The notes under the pieces were generated by a model that was given only the letters and a program-made list of their open reading frames with translations, searched no databases and was not told where the DNA came from. The translations under genes and the position numbers were made by a program. DNA of 37,261 nt, taken from positions 1 to 37,261 of the forward strand of contig CAJJAM010000018.1 of NCBI GenBank assembly GCA_905182235.1, read 5' to 3'. This document shows positions 27,045-36,211 of the stretch, piece after piece (the stretch's first letter is position 1; every line of letters starts with the position of its first letter). The stretch is from SAR86 cluster bacterium SAR86B. GTDB lineage: Bacteria > Pseudomonadota > Gammaproteobacteria > Magnimaribacterales > Magnimaribacteraceae.

Positions 27045-27491
27045 CTATTTAGGCCTATCAGCACATAGAATAGTTGCTTTTGCTACTAGCTCACCTTCAA
27101 CAGAAGCAGTGCAATCAAACTTCCATATACCTTTTTTATTATTTATCACTGTTGATTCTAATATTAATTTATCTCCCGGAACTGCAGGCTTCTTAAACCT
27201 TAGATTATCTGCACCGACAAAGTAATAGATTGAACCTTCTTCGGGGGTCTTGTTCATTGTCTTGAATCCTAGTATTCCTGAGACTTGAGCCATTGCTTCA
27301 ACAATTAATACACCTGGCATAACTTCCTTTCCAGGAAAATGTCCCATAAAGTAAGGTTCATTAGTTGTTATATTTTTGTACCCCTTCACGTAGTTACCTA
27401 AATCTAATTCTGTAACTCTATCAATCAGAAGCATCGGGTACCTGTGGGGTAGAAATTGTTTTATCTCTTCTATATTTATTGTTACTTCCAT
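27045..27491 (-). CDS. fabZ: 3-hydroxyacyl-[acyl-carrier-protein] dehydratase FabZ
   Basis: A 148-residue hot-dog-fold dehydratase of type II fatty-acid synthesis, dehydrating short and long 3-hydroxyacyl-ACPs. The active site is His51 in GHFPGKEVMPGVLIVEAMAQ with Glu65 from the partner subunit; LPHRYPMLLIDRV at 14-26 is the usual opening. The length matches E. coli FabZ (151). FabZ and the Lpx acyltransferases compete for 3-hydroxyacyl-ACP, so its place between lpxD and lpxA makes functional sense. Four bases follow the lpxD stop, and lpxA starts one base after the fabZ stop. Confidence 0.97.
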   Translation of the reverse strand: MEVTINIEEIKQFLPHRYPMLLIDRVTELDLGNYVKGYKNITTNEPYFMGHFPGKEVMPGVLIVEAMAQVSGILGFKTMNKTPEEGSIYYFVGADNLRFKKPAVPGDKLILESTVINNKKGIWKFDCTASVEGELVAKATILCADRPK

Positions 27492-27495
27492 ATCT

Positions 27496-28497
27496 TTATT
27501 TAATTAATTTATTAAGCTTCTTAAAAAGGACAGCACTCTTCTTCCAGTCCTTGTTTTTCATGAAAGGTGTGCCCGATGAGTAAGTTCCAGGCTCTTTTAT
27601 GGACTTGGTAATTAAGGTCATTGCAGTTATATGTACTTCATCTGAAATTTCTACGTTATCAACTACAGCACAGCATCCGGCCAAAGTGCAATAGCGTCCT
27701 ATTTTAGAGCTTCCAGCAATAGCACTTCTAGCAGCTATTGCCGTTCCCTCTCCGATTTCTACGTTATGAGCTAAGTGAACTTGATTATCTATCTTCACAT
27801 TATCATCGATCTTAGTATTACCTACCGAACCTCTGTCAATGGAGCTATTCGATCCTATTTCAACGTTATTACCAATAATAACCCTGCCTAGGTGCTCTAT
27901 CTTATGCCAATCTTTACCATCTTTAGCAAAACCCAAACCATCAGATCCAATAACTGCTCCTGAATGTATTATGCAATTAGAGCCTATCTCCACACCTTCG
28001 TATATAGATACATTTGAATGAATGATAGTTCCAGTTCCTATTCTCACCTCTTTACCTAGAAAACTTGATGGTCCTACAGAAACACAGCCATCCAAGACTA
28101 CACCTTCAGAAACAGTAACAAATGAATTTATTGTCGAACCATCTCCTATATTCGCACTGCCATGAACAGCTGCCAGCTTAGAAGTGAAAGGAGCAACTTT
28201 AGGATTTCTTAATTCCATGAACACTTTTGATGCTTTGGCATACAAGAGGTGAGGGTTTTCTCCGATTAGAGCATTTCCATTGTAATTGCCTAAATTATCT
28301 TCTGAAAGAATAACTGCGCCAGCCGTTGTTGTAGCCAAGAGAGGTATAAAGGTATCTCTAAAAATAAAGCTTAGTTCGTCTTTATTTGCTTTCTCTATTG
28401 AATTTAAGCCAAGAATTATTTTTTTGTGATCACCTTGTAATTCTGCTCCTATCTCCTGAGCAAGATCTCCTAGAGTAATACCTGCGCTAGAGGACAC
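27496..28497 (-). CDS. lpxD: UDP-3-O-(3-hydroxyacyl)glucosamine N-acyltransferase
   Basis: A 333-residue enzyme adding the second (N-linked) 3-hydroxyacyl chain in lipid A synthesis. The N-terminal uridine-binding domain (about 1-100) starts with ITLGDLAQEIGAELQGD and includes the family NPHLLYAKASKVF stretch; a left-handed beta-helix of hexapeptide repeats follows (about 105-300) with the catalytic His in VHLAHNVEIGEGTAIAA, and a short C-terminal helix (WKKSAVLFKKLNKL). The length is near E. coli LpxD (341). The start is GTG at 28497, nine bases after the skp stop, without an obvious Shine-Dalgarno. LpxD acyl length cannot be judged by eye. Confidence 0.96.
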   Translation of the reverse strand: MSSSAGITLGDLAQEIGAELQGDHKKIILGLNSIEKANKDELSFIFRDTFIPLLATTTAGAVILSEDNLGNYNGNALIGENPHLLYAKASKVFMELRNPKVAPFTSKLAAVHGSANIGDGSTINSFVTVSEGVVLDGCVSVGPSSFLGKEVRIGTGTIIHSNVSIYEGVEIGSNCIIHSGAVIGSDGLGFAKDGKDWHKIEHLGRVIIGNNVEIGSNSSIDRGSVGNTKIDDNVKIDNQVHLAHNVEIGEGTAIAARSAIAGSSKIGRYCTLAGCCAVVDNVEISDEVHITAMTLITKSIKEPGTYSSGTPFMKNKDWKKSAVLFKKLNKLIK

Positions 28498-28506
28498 TTA
28501 AAACAA

Positions 28507-29037
28507 TTACTCTTCTTGTTGATTCATTGCATCAACAACTTCCTGCGTGATATCGAAGCCTTGATCAGCATACATTAAAGATGAGCCCTGCCCTTTATCA
28601 AACAGAATTGTTATTGCCTTTGCCCTGATAAGCTCGGTCATGATGACTTGATATTTTTCTGCTTGCTGCTGTTGCACTATTTGAATAACTTGTTTTTGTA
28701 TTTCAGTAAGTTTTTTTCTTAAGAAATCTATATCTTGCAATAAGGATTGGAATCTTTTTGAAGCTTCTTGTTTTTCCTCATCAGACATCGTTGGGCCTTC
28801 TTTTTGAATTCTTTCTTGAATCTCTCTGGCCTCAGTCTCCTTGCCTTGCAACTCTTCAGATACTTCAGTCCATTCTTTAGTATTTTGCATTTCTTCAAAT
28901 TCTTGTTTTGCAGCATCAGTAGACATCAAAGCTGCTTGAGGATCTATAGTTGCTATATTTAAATCTGCTGAATAAATGCTTAAGGGTGCTAGAGCTAGCA
29001 CTAAAGTTAACAATATATTTCTTTTATTAAGGTCCAT
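28507..29037 (-). CDS. skp: Periplasmic chaperone Skp (OmpH family)
   Basis: A 176-residue secreted protein with a signal peptide (about 1-23, cleavage likely after IYSA) and a mature part that is mostly long charged helices (about 45-140), as in the tentacle helices of the Skp trimer that holds unfolded outer-membrane proteins. The opening strand LNIATIDPQAALMSTDAAK is the OmpH-family start, and EKYQVIMTELIRAKAITILFDKG near the end forms the return strands. A ribosome-binding site (AGGA) precedes the ATG. It lies after bamA with a 92-base gap, the widest in the cluster, where an internal promoter could sit. Confidence 0.93.
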   Translation of the reverse strand: MDLNKRNILLTLVLALAPLSIYSADLNIATIDPQAALMSTDAAKQEFEEMQNTKEWTEVSEELQGKETEAREIQERIQKEGPTMSDEEKQEASKRFQSLLQDIDFLRKKLTEIQKQVIQIVQQQQAEKYQVIMTELIRAKAITILFDKGQGSSLMYADQGFDITQEVVDAMNQQEE

Positions 29038-29129
29038 AATATTTCCTAAAGTAAGTTGATTAATAATCGTGAAGGCAGTTTAACGGTTTGTTAAGACGTT
29101 TAGAAGTTTTAGATGCAGTAATTTTCATT
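29038..29129 (-). promoter_or_regulatory. bamA-skp intergenic gap
   Basis: This 92-base AT-rich gap is the longest in the 19-kb minus-strand cluster. I looked on the minus strand for a sigma-E type promoter (GGAACTT, 16 bases, TCAAA), which would fit bamA/skp biology, and did not find a good match; an AAAACTT string is present without a good -10. Only a five-base-pair inverted repeat (TTAAC/GTTAA) is seen. An internal promoter here is possible but unproven. Confidence 0.25.
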
Positions 29130-31550
29130 TTAAAACTGTGTACCTATTTCAAATTGAAAAGATTCGGTTTCGTCTAAAGGGCCTGCATTTGTTGGTTTTG
29201 AAATTGCTACGGACATGGGACCTAGTTGAGTAATCCAAGTTGCTCCTATGCCGTAAGAATACCTTAATTCAGCTAAATCCAATTCGCTGCAATTAATGTT
29301 TATAAGTTCATTACCACAATCTTTAGAAAAAACATTTCCTATGTCTATAAAAAAGGAGCTCCTCATGGATCTCTGATCTTCAATAAAAGGTAGCTTAAAG
29401 ATAAAATCAAAGCCTGCCTCAACCAAGTATGCACCGCCTATGGACCTATCATTATCGTAATACGCATAAGGGTTGGCTATAGCGTTTCCATTATCATCCA
29501 AGATCGGATTGCCATCTGAACCTAGATAGTACAACGAAGGTGTTGCTCTAGGGCCCAAGGTATTTTGTTTAAAACCCCTTACGGAACTTATTCCACCCGA
29601 ATAGAAATGCTCAAAGAAAGGTGCTATTTCTGTATCCCCGTAAGGTTCTAATAAGCCTATTTCACCTCTCAAACCAAAGATAATATTTCCTCCAAAAATT
29701 GGTTTAAAATATTTATGCCTGTAAGTTGCTTTTGCGTAGGTTAATGAACTTCCTGGTATGGCTAGCTGCAAAGCAAAAGCTTGAGATTGACCTGCAGTTG
29801 GAAATAAACCTCTGTTAAGACTTATCTTGGACCAAATAAATTGGGACTTTAAAACTTCAAATTTTGTGCCTTCAGAAGCAGTAAAAGCTATTATCTGAGA
29901 GGCTGGTGTAGATCCTGTATCTATTTCGGTATTGTCATAATTTAGATTTAATCCTATTCTTTCGATATCACTTATGGGCAACCCAAATTGTATTCCTGCA
30001 CCAAATGCATCCGATGTGTAGCTCGCTACGTTGAATTGACCATAATCTGAAGCTCTAAAATAGGCGTTATAGCCTCTACTGATACCGTCAATACTGTAAT
30101 AAGGTTCTCCGTAATTGAATGAGTAACTTCTTTGCCAAGAGCTGTCATTAATACCTATGCCTATAGCTTTACCTGTCCCAAAGGCATTGTTCTCATTGTA
30201 GTTAAGTCCTAGAACTAATCCGTACGCTCCATAGCCAAGACTGCCTCCTACAGAACCAGAGAATTCCTCTTCTACTGAAAACTCTACATCAATTTGATCA
30301 CTCACTCCCGCAACTGGTATTTCTTCGGATTCAACTTCCTTAAAATAGCCCAGCCTTTCAAGCCTTAGTTTCGAATTCTCAATTAGGTTATTGGAGGCCC
30401 AAGCACCTTCCATTTGACGCATTTCTCTTCTTAAAACAACATCATGAGTTCTTTTATTACCTTTAAAAACAATTCTTCTTACATAGGTTCTCTGTTGAGA
30501 GTCCACATAAAAAGTTAAATCCACTTTTCCTGTTTCATCATTCACATCAGTTACGCCATTAATCTCAGCAAAACTATAGCCTTCATTCCCTAAGATATTT
30601 GTAAATATTTCTTCAGTTTCAGTTACATAATATTGAGAGAAAATATCTCCTGGCTGAACTAAAATTAAAGATCTCAAAACCTCTTCTTCTATCGGCAAGT
30701 CTCCTGCAATGTTTATTTCGCCAATCTCGTAAGTCTCTCCTTCTGTGATATTAAGGGTTATAAATACAGATTGCTTATCTGGAGTAATAGTTACTTGGGA
30801 GCTATCAAGTTTAAATTCGACATAGCCTCTATTCTTGTAAAAAGAAGTCAATGATTCTATATCGCCTTTCAGTTTTTCTCTTGAATACCTGTCATCATTA
30901 GTTATAAACGATAACCAACCGCCGGTTCCGAGTTCAAAGATTTTTAGAATCTCTTCGTCAGGAAAAGTTTTATTCCCGACCAAGTTTATATTGCTAATAA
31001 CAGCAACTTCACCTTCCTCTATCTCTATATTCAATGCAACTCTATTCCTTGGTTTAGATTCCGTATCAACTTCAACTAGAGCACCGTAGCGACCTTGAGA
31101 AACGTATTGACGTTGAATCTCTTGTGCTAAGCCATTAAGGATAGATCTTTTAAATACCTGCCCTTGAGAAAGACCGGCTTCATTTAAGCCTTTTATTAAA
31201 TCTTCTGTTTTGATTGCCTTATTGCCGTCTAATTCTATAGATGCGATCGACGGACGTTCTGTGATGCTTAAAATAAGAGTATTACCATCTCTTCCCACTT
31301 GTATATCATCAAATTGACCTGTTTTAAAGACTACTTTAGCTGCATTTTGCAGGTCGTAAGCATCTACATTATCACCTACAGCCAATGGTAAAACATTAAA
31401 TATACTTCCAGCAGAAACCCTTTGAAGTCCACTGATTCTTATATCTTCAACCAACCATTTCTCGTCTGCGGAGTTTATGCTTTGTGATATAGCAAGACTA
31501 AAAAGCAACAAACCACTAAAAAATAATGAAGTAATTTTAGATTTAAACAT
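29130..31550 (-). CDS. bamA: Outer membrane protein assembly factor BamA
   Basis: An 806-residue Omp85-family protein, essential core of the BAM complex that inserts beta-barrel proteins into the outer membrane. It has a signal peptide (about 1-27), five POTRA domains (about 32-430; WLVEDIRISGLQRVSAGSIF opens the first) and a C-terminal 16-stranded barrel (about 430-806). The barrel carries the VRGF motif in SSVRGFKQNTLGPR and ends in aromatic FEIGTQF, the usual C-terminal beta-signal. The length matches E. coli BamA (810). Its ATG overlaps the rseP stop by one base (TAATG), so it is coupled to the site-2 protease gene, as in other gammaproteobacteria. Confidence 0.97.
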   Translation of the reverse strand: MFKSKITSLFFSGLLLFSLAISQSINSADEKWLVEDIRISGLQRVSAGSIFNVLPLAVGDNVDAYDLQNAAKVVFKTGQFDDIQVGRDGNTLILSITERPSIASIELDGNKAIKTEDLIKGLNEAGLSQGQVFKRSILNGLAQEIQRQYVSQGRYGALVEVDTESKPRNRVALNIEIEEGEVAVISNINLVGNKTFPDEEILKIFELGTGGWLSFITNDDRYSREKLKGDIESLTSFYKNRGYVEFKLDSSQVTITPDKQSVFITLNITEGETYEIGEINIAGDLPIEEEVLRSLILVQPGDIFSQYYVTETEEIFTNILGNEGYSFAEINGVTDVNDETGKVDLTFYVDSQQRTYVRRIVFKGNKRTHDVVLRREMRQMEGAWASNNLIENSKLRLERLGYFKEVESEEIPVAGVSDQIDVEFSVEEEFSGSVGGSLGYGAYGLVLGLNYNENNAFGTGKAIGIGINDSSWQRSYSFNYGEPYYSIDGISRGYNAYFRASDYGQFNVASYTSDAFGAGIQFGLPISDIERIGLNLNYDNTEIDTGSTPASQIIAFTASEGTKFEVLKSQFIWSKISLNRGLFPTAGQSQAFALQLAIPGSSLTYAKATYRHKYFKPIFGGNIIFGLRGEIGLLEPYGDTEIAPFFEHFYSGGISSVRGFKQNTLGPRATPSLYYLGSDGNPILDDNGNAIANPYAYYDNDRSIGGAYLVEAGFDFIFKLPFIEDQRSMRSSFFIDIGNVFSKDCGNELININCSELDLAELRYSYGIGATWITQLGPMSVAISKPTNAGPLDETESFQFEIGTQF

Positions 31551-32941
31551 TAAATAATTTTGACTATATCGTTAAATATTGCGAACACCATCAGGCTGGC
31601 TACCATAAAAATGCCTAGTCTAAACGAATACTCTAGAAAAGAGTCAGAAACTGGTGAACCTTTTATCTTTTCTATTGCTATTAGAACCAGCTGCCCTCCA
31701 TCTAATATGGGTATAGGAAATAAATTTATTAACCCTAAATTTATGCTTAAGATTGCTAACATAGATAAGAAAGAAACCAACCCTGCTTTTGCTGCTGAAC
31801 CGGCTAACAAAGAAATTTGAATTGGTCCTCCTATGTTATCTGCCGAGACTGAACCGGATATCATTTTCCCTATAGAGTCTAAAATCAATACAATAAATTT
31901 ATAAGTTTGAGTAATAGCCTTCACGAAGGCTCCAACTATATTTTCTTTATTATCAATCAATAAATACTCTGGTAAGTCATCAAGGCTTGATAATCTCATG
32001 ATCCCAATAACTCCTCTTTCTATACCGGTTTCGCTTGAAATTCTATTTGGAGTTAATCTAAAGTCGATACTTTGTCCTCTTCTGTCCACTTCAATAGAGA
32101 TGACTTTATCGAATTTACTTGATAGATTTTGTGATAATTGATTCCAAGTTTGTATCTTAGAACCTTCTACTGAAATAATAATATCTCCTTTCAAAATCCC
32201 TGCTTTGTCTGCAGGCCCCCCTTCTTGAACCGAACTGACTAGTGCAGGTATAAAAGGGGCTATGCCAAAACTTGTAACAGGAGATGTTTGGCTAACACCC
32301 TTTAACCAGCTTTTAATAGTAACCTCTTTCGTTACTGAAATATTTGATCCTGCAGGTATTGATGTAATTCTTAAAACTCCCGTCTCACCTATTCTAGAAG
32401 CTAAATATCCGTTTACATCATTGAAGCTAACTACTTCATTATCATCAATTAATAGTATTTTATCTCCTATCTCTAGGTTTATCTCTGAAGCTAAAGTTCC
32501 TGGTTCAACCCCTCCAACAACAGGAGCTAATTCCTTTGCACCTATAAGAAAAATAAAAAAATAAGCAACTATAGCTAAAATAAAATTAGCGATTGGACCA
32601 GCTGCAGTAACTATGGCCCTAGCGCCTAAGGTCGCTTCTTTATATGAAATCTTTTTTTGAGCCTCAACTTCAGTATTGACTTGCATATCTTCTTCTTGAG
32701 GGCTTGCCTCACCCAGCATTTGAACATACCCCCCTAAAGGTAATATTCCAAAAGAGAATTCTGTTCCATGTTTATCGAATCTTTTGAAGAAGGTTTTACC
32801 AAACCCAATCTTAAATCTAATGACGTAAATATTAAAATATCTTGCAGCTGAAAAATGCCCTAGTTCATGTATGCCAACAATCACTCCCAATAAGAGAACA
32901 AAAGAAGAAATAATGATAATTAGATCTAGAATTGATTCCAT
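31550..32941 (-). CDS. rseP: Site-2 intramembrane protease RseP
   Basis: A 463-residue inner-membrane zinc metalloprotease. The zinc motif HELGH is at 25-29 in the first membrane segment, and the second metal-site motif NLFPIPILDGG is in the C-terminal third; two PDZ domains lie between (about 115-300, each with a GD-x-I-l-x-I/V-type strand). In E. coli it cleaves RseA to release sigma-E and clears signal-peptide remnants. Whether rseA/rpoE exist here cannot be told from this window. The length is near E. coli RseP (450). The ATG directly follows the dxr stop with no gap, and the stop overlaps bamA. Confidence 0.97.
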   Translation of the reverse strand: MESILDLIIIISSFVLLLGVIVGIHELGHFSAARYFNIYVIRFKIGFGKTFFKRFDKHGTEFSFGILPLGGYVQMLGEASPQEEDMQVNTEVEAQKKISYKEATLGARAIVTAAGPIANFILAIVAYFFIFLIGAKELAPVVGGVEPGTLASEINLEIGDKILLIDDNEVVSFNDVNGYLASRIGETGVLRITSIPAGSNISVTKEVTIKSWLKGVSQTSPVTSFGIAPFIPALVSSVQEGGPADKAGILKGDIIISVEGSKIQTWNQLSQNLSSKFDKVISIEVDRRGQSIDFRLTPNRISSETGIERGVIGIMRLSSLDDLPEYLLIDNKENIVGAFVKAITQTYKFIVLILDSIGKMISGSVSADNIGGPIQISLLAGSAAKAGLVSFLSMLAILSINLGLINLFPIPILDGGQLVLIAIEKIKGSPVSDSFLEYSFRLGIFMVASLMVFAIFNDIVKII

Positions 32942-34105
32942 TTATAAAGCCTTAATTGATTGCAATGCACATTCTCTTGCAAATCTATCCGTTTCATATA
33001 CATCTTGAATATCTTTGACAGTTGAAATCTCAATTCTATCCATAACTATAGAAATAACCTTGTGTATATCTAAATATCGTATCTTGTTTTCTAAGAAAGC
33101 TGCAACGGCTTCTTCATTAGCTGCATTTAGAGCAGCAGGAGCATTACCACTGCAACTCATTGCTTCTAAAGCTAAATTTAAACAAGGAAATTTATTAAAA
33201 TCAGGGTTAAGGAAGTTTAAAGATCCTAATTTTGCTAAATTCAAATTTTCTGTACCGGAGGTAATCCTGGACGGATAGCCCAAGCCATATGCAATTGGAA
33301 TTTTCATATCTGGCAGAGAGAGTTGAGCTATTACGGAATTATCTTTGAACTCCACCATTGAATGGATAATGCCCTCAGGGTGTATAAGAATCTCAATATC
33401 TTCAATATTAAATAACCACCTGGCCTCAATAAGCTCCAAGCCTTTATTCATCATGGTTGAAGAATCTACTGAAATTTTCTTTCCCATATTCCATATTGGG
33501 TGAGAGATCGCCTCTTCGGGTGTAATATCTTTCAATAGCTTAGTATCTGTATTTAGGAAAGGTCCTCCGGAACCTGTAAGTACAATTTTAGATACATCAT
33601 TTTTGTTGTTTAAAGAACCCGCCAAACACTGATGAATAGCACTATGCTCACTATCAATAGGGAAAATAGTTGCTTTGTTTTGTTCTGCTAAATTATTTAA
33701 ATACTCGCCGGCCACAACATAGGATTCTTTGTTGGCAAGCAGTAATCTTTTCCCATTCACGATCGATGTCAAGACTGGTTCTAGTCCTGCTACACCAACC
33801 ATTCCAGCTACAACTATTTCAGTCTCATCACTTGCAATAACGTCATGCAAATCTTTATCGCTGGTTAAAACCTGGGTCTTTACACCTTCAAGCTTTAGGT
33901 TTTTTTGAAGTTTTTTAGAAGCTTTAATATCAGCCATATAAGCATATTTAGGATGGAAGCTTTTACATTGGTCTAACAGTTTTTTATCATTTGTATTCGC
34001 TGTGAGTAAATTTAAAGAAAAATGATCCGAGTTTTCTTTTATAACATTCAATGTGGAAGTGCCGATAGAACCGCTAGAGCCTAAGATTGCTACCTTCATG
34101 TTCAA
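32942..34105 (-). CDS. dxr: 1-deoxy-D-xylulose 5-phosphate reductoisomerase
   Basis: A 387-residue NADPH-dependent enzyme making 2-C-methyl-D-erythritol 4-phosphate, the second step of the MEP isoprenoid pathway. The N-terminal Rossmann motif VAILGSSGSIG (about 4-14) is followed by LLANKESYVVAG, the metal-binding FPIDSEHSAIHQCL (about 148-161), TGSGGPF, HPIWNMGKKISVDSSTMMNK, HPEGIIHSMVEF and the C-terminal helical domain with NAANEEAVAAF. The length is close to E. coli Dxr (398). ATG at 34105 overlaps the cdsA TGA (ATGA); an in-frame ATG two codons later is also possible. Its product feeds UppS, encoded two genes upstream. Confidence 0.97.
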   Translation of the reverse strand: MNMKVAILGSSGSIGTSTLNVIKENSDHFSLNLLTANTNDKKLLDQCKSFHPKYAYMADIKASKKLQKNLKLEGVKTQVLTSDKDLHDVIASDETEIVVAGMVGVAGLEPVLTSIVNGKRLLLANKESYVVAGEYLNNLAEQNKATIFPIDSEHSAIHQCLAGSLNNKNDVSKIVLTGSGGPFLNTDTKLLKDITPEEAISHPIWNMGKKISVDSSTMMNKGLELIEARWLFNIEDIEILIHPEGIIHSMVEFKDNSVIAQLSLPDMKIPIAYGLGYPSRITSGTENLNLAKLGSLNFLNPDFNKFPCLNLALEAMSCSGNAPAALNAANEEAVAAFLENKIRYLDIHKVISIVMDRIEISTVKDIQDVYETDRFARECALQSIKAL

Positions 34106-34917
34106 AATATTGTAAGAGAAACAATAATAAACAAAGGAATGGCCGCAAGGTGGCTATCTATTCTATCAAAAACACCTCCATGGCCAGGTATAAGATTTGA
34201 TGAATCTTTGACCCCGGCAACTCTCTTGAATAAGCTGGCTGCAGCATCGCCAAGCACAGAGAATAGGCTGGTAATCAAAAATATAATGAATAAACTTAAG
34301 GTGGGGAGATTGGTAATAAAGCTAAACAAAATAGTAAATACAATTGGGACTGTACCAACTGCAATTATGAAGCCTTCTAAGGTTTTGTTAGGGCTTATAT
34401 TCTTAAGAAATTTCCTTTTTCCAAATTTTCTACCCCCAAAATAAGCTAAAGTGTCCATTAGGGCACTTAGTGAAATTATAAGAACCAAAAGGTACCGCCC
34501 CTCAATATTGTAGATTTGAAGATCTGTAGCAGATTGGGTAATAATGAAAGATATCGAATACCAAAATGAAAGATGTATTATTAGTCCAGAAAGCCATGTC
34601 AGGACACTATTTTGCATGAATTCTTTACTATGAGGAAAAGAAATAGTGAATAATCCCAATAAAATCCATAAGGACATAGACAGCAATAATAAGTAATAAA
34701 ATGATCCTGAACTTGCAGTAAAAATCATTAGAAGAGCTAGAGTAATACTAGCAAGGATAGAGACTAAAAAAGAAAATCTTAATCTAAAGAATTCCCAATT
34801 AGAAACTCCAACTATAAAAGCTACGAAGGCTAATAAAAAAGATGAAGGTAAGAAAATAATTGCACTTAATATAGTGATTACCATTATAAAAGCACTAATT
34901 AATCTTTGAACATCCAT
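34102..34917 (-). CDS. cdsA: Phosphatidate cytidylyltransferase
   Basis: A 271-residue inner-membrane enzyme that makes CDP-diacylglycerol from phosphatidate and CTP, the branch point for all phospholipids. It has about seven or eight hydrophobic segments and the CdsA signature near the C-terminus: GDAAASLFKRVAGVKDSSNLIPGHGG followed by VFDRIDS (described here by parts, about 222-257), with the metal-binding Asp residues. Helix-rich N-terminal two thirds are variable, as usual. The ATG overlaps the uppS stop by one base (TAATG) and the stop overlaps dxr (ATGA), so translation of uppS, cdsA and dxr is probably coupled. Confidence 0.96.
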   Translation of the reverse strand: MDVQRLISAFIMVITILSAIIFLPSSFLLAFVAFIVGVSNWEFFRLRFSFLVSILASITLALLMIFTASSGSFYYLLLLSMSLWILLGLFTISFPHSKEFMQNSVLTWLSGLIIHLSFWYSISFIITQSATDLQIYNIEGRYLLVLIISLSALMDTLAYFGGRKFGKRKFLKNISPNKTLEGFIIAVGTVPIVFTILFSFITNLPTLSLFIIFLITSLFSVLGDAAASLFKRVAGVKDSSNLIPGHGGVFDRIDSHLAAIPLFIIVSLTIF

Positions 34918-35633
34918 TAGTTATTCTGAAAATTTGAAGTGTCTCCAAATCGTCTACTTCTCCTAGAATATTCATCAAGAGCTATTTGAAATTGGTTTGA
35001 ATCAAAATCAGGCCAAAGGATTTCTGGGAAATATAATTCAGAGTATGCAAGCTGCCATAGAAGAAAATTACTGATACGGAATTCATTACCTGTCCTTATG
35101 CAAAGATCAGGATCTTGAAATTTATTTGTTGAGAGTAAAGAAGATAATTGTTCTTCAGTTCCTGATGAATCAAGTTTTTTTGCTGCTTGCAAGATGTCCC
35201 ATCTACCGCCGTAACTTGCAGCTACTACTAAATCAAGATTTTTACTTCCCTCTGAGCACAAAGTTTCTTTTTCAGAAATTCTCATTTGTTCAATTAAAGT
35301 AGGGTTAAACCTTTCTAAATCTCCAATGAAGGTTAATTGGACTAGGTTCTTTTTTAAATTAGGAATTTGTTCTTGAAGAGCCTGATTGAGAAGCTCCATG
35401 AGCAATTCCACTTCTTCGTTCGATCTGCCCCAATTCTCACTACTAAATGCAAATAATGTTAAAGTCTTCAATCCTGATTCAACAGCAAATTCTACTGCTT
35501 CTCTGGCTCTTTCCACTCCTTTCTGATGACCAGCAACTCCTGGTAATTTATTAGCAGACGCCCACCTGTTGTTGCCATCCATAATTATAGCTACGTGATT
35601 TGGGGTTTCGGAATCTGATGATATGCTTGTCAT
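34917..35633 (-). CDS. uppS: Undecaprenyl diphosphate synthase (cis-prenyltransferase)
   Basis: A 238-residue cytosolic enzyme that extends farnesyl diphosphate with eight isopentenyl units to the lipid carrier of peptidoglycan and O-antigen synthesis. Catalytic Asp19 is in IIMDGNNRWA (16-25), followed by GHQKGVERAREAVE, LTLFAFSSENWGR, the AASYGGRWD block and the C-terminal DLCIRTGNEFRISNFLLWQ (about 175-193). In that last motif the usual RTGGEHR-type sequence reads RTGNEFR: Asn183 replaces the second Gly, and Phe185 a His/Gln. The Glu and both Arg are kept, so activity is expected. Twelve bases follow the frr stop. Confidence 0.96.
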   Translation of the reverse strand: MTSISSDSETPNHVAIIMDGNNRWASANKLPGVAGHQKGVERAREAVEFAVESGLKTLTLFAFSSENWGRSNEEVELLMELLNQALQEQIPNLKKNLVQLTFIGDLERFNPTLIEQMRISEKETLCSEGSKNLDLVVAASYGGRWDILQAAKKLDSSGTEEQLSSLLSTNKFQDPDLCIRTGNEFRISNFLLWQLAYSELYFPEILWPDFDSNQFQIALDEYSRRSRRFGDTSNFQNN

Positions 35634-35645
35634 AAAACAAGGATT

Positions 35646-36203
35646 CTAAAAATCTAGTAAGTCAGTCTCTTTTGCTTTGAGCAACACTTCAACCTTACTT
35701 ACGTACAAGTCTGTAAGCTTTTGAATTTCTTCTTCACCTTGTCTCTCTTCATCTTGAGAAATCTCTTTTTCTTTTAAGAATTCCTTTAACTGGGAGTTTC
35801 CATCCCTTCTAGAATTTCTAATAGAAACCTTTGCATTCTCAGCTTCAGATTTTGCTTTTTTTATAAAGTCTCTTCGAGTTTCCTCTGTTAAATCAGGAAG
35901 AATTACTCTAATAGTATCTCCTGAAACAGCAGGGTTGAGGCCTAAATCAGATTCAGAAATAGCTTTCTCAATACCTTGTGAAACGCCCTTTTCCCAAGGA
36001 ACAATTGCCAGAGTTTTAGCATCTTCTATAGAAATACTGGCGACCTGAGAGAGAGGTGTTGGCTTGTCATAGTAATCTACTCTTATACTATCCAACAAAG
36101 AGGCAGTTGCACGACCCGTTCTTATCTTTTTAAAAGCAACATCCAGGGAGTGCAGGCTATTCTCCATTCCTTTAGTTGTATCCTCAATAATCTCTAAAAG
36201 CAT
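35646..36203 (-). CDS. frr: Ribosome recycling factor
   Basis: A 185-residue protein, exactly the E. coli RRF length, that with EF-G splits post-termination ribosomes. It has the two-domain RRF plan: helices at about 1-30 and 107-185 forming the three-helix bundle, and the inserted beta domain about 31-105. Signature stretches are KIRTGRATASLLDSIRVDYY, GLNPAVSGDTIRVILPDLTEETRRDF and VSIRNSRRDGNSQLK. It lies 8 bases downstream of tsf. In most gammaproteobacteria pyrH lies between tsf and frr; it is missing here. Confidence 0.98.
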   Translation of the reverse strand: MLLEIIEDTTKGMENSLHSLDVAFKKIRTGRATASLLDSIRVDYYDKPTPLSQVASISIEDAKTLAIVPWEKGVSQGIEKAISESDLGLNPAVSGDTIRVILPDLTEETRRDFIKKAKSEAENAKVSIRNSRRDGNSQLKEFLKEKEISQDEERQGEEEIQKLTDLYVSKVEVLLKAKETDLLDF

Positions 36204-36211
36204 TTATATTA

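Noticed and set aside
27044-27064. GTG start adding seven residues to lpxA inside fabZ
   Set aside because: LpxA proteins normally begin just before HPTAI, which the ATG at 27043 provides.
29038-29129. Possible sigma-E promoter between bamA and skp
   Set aside because: No match to both GGAACTT and TCAAA elements at the correct spacing was found.
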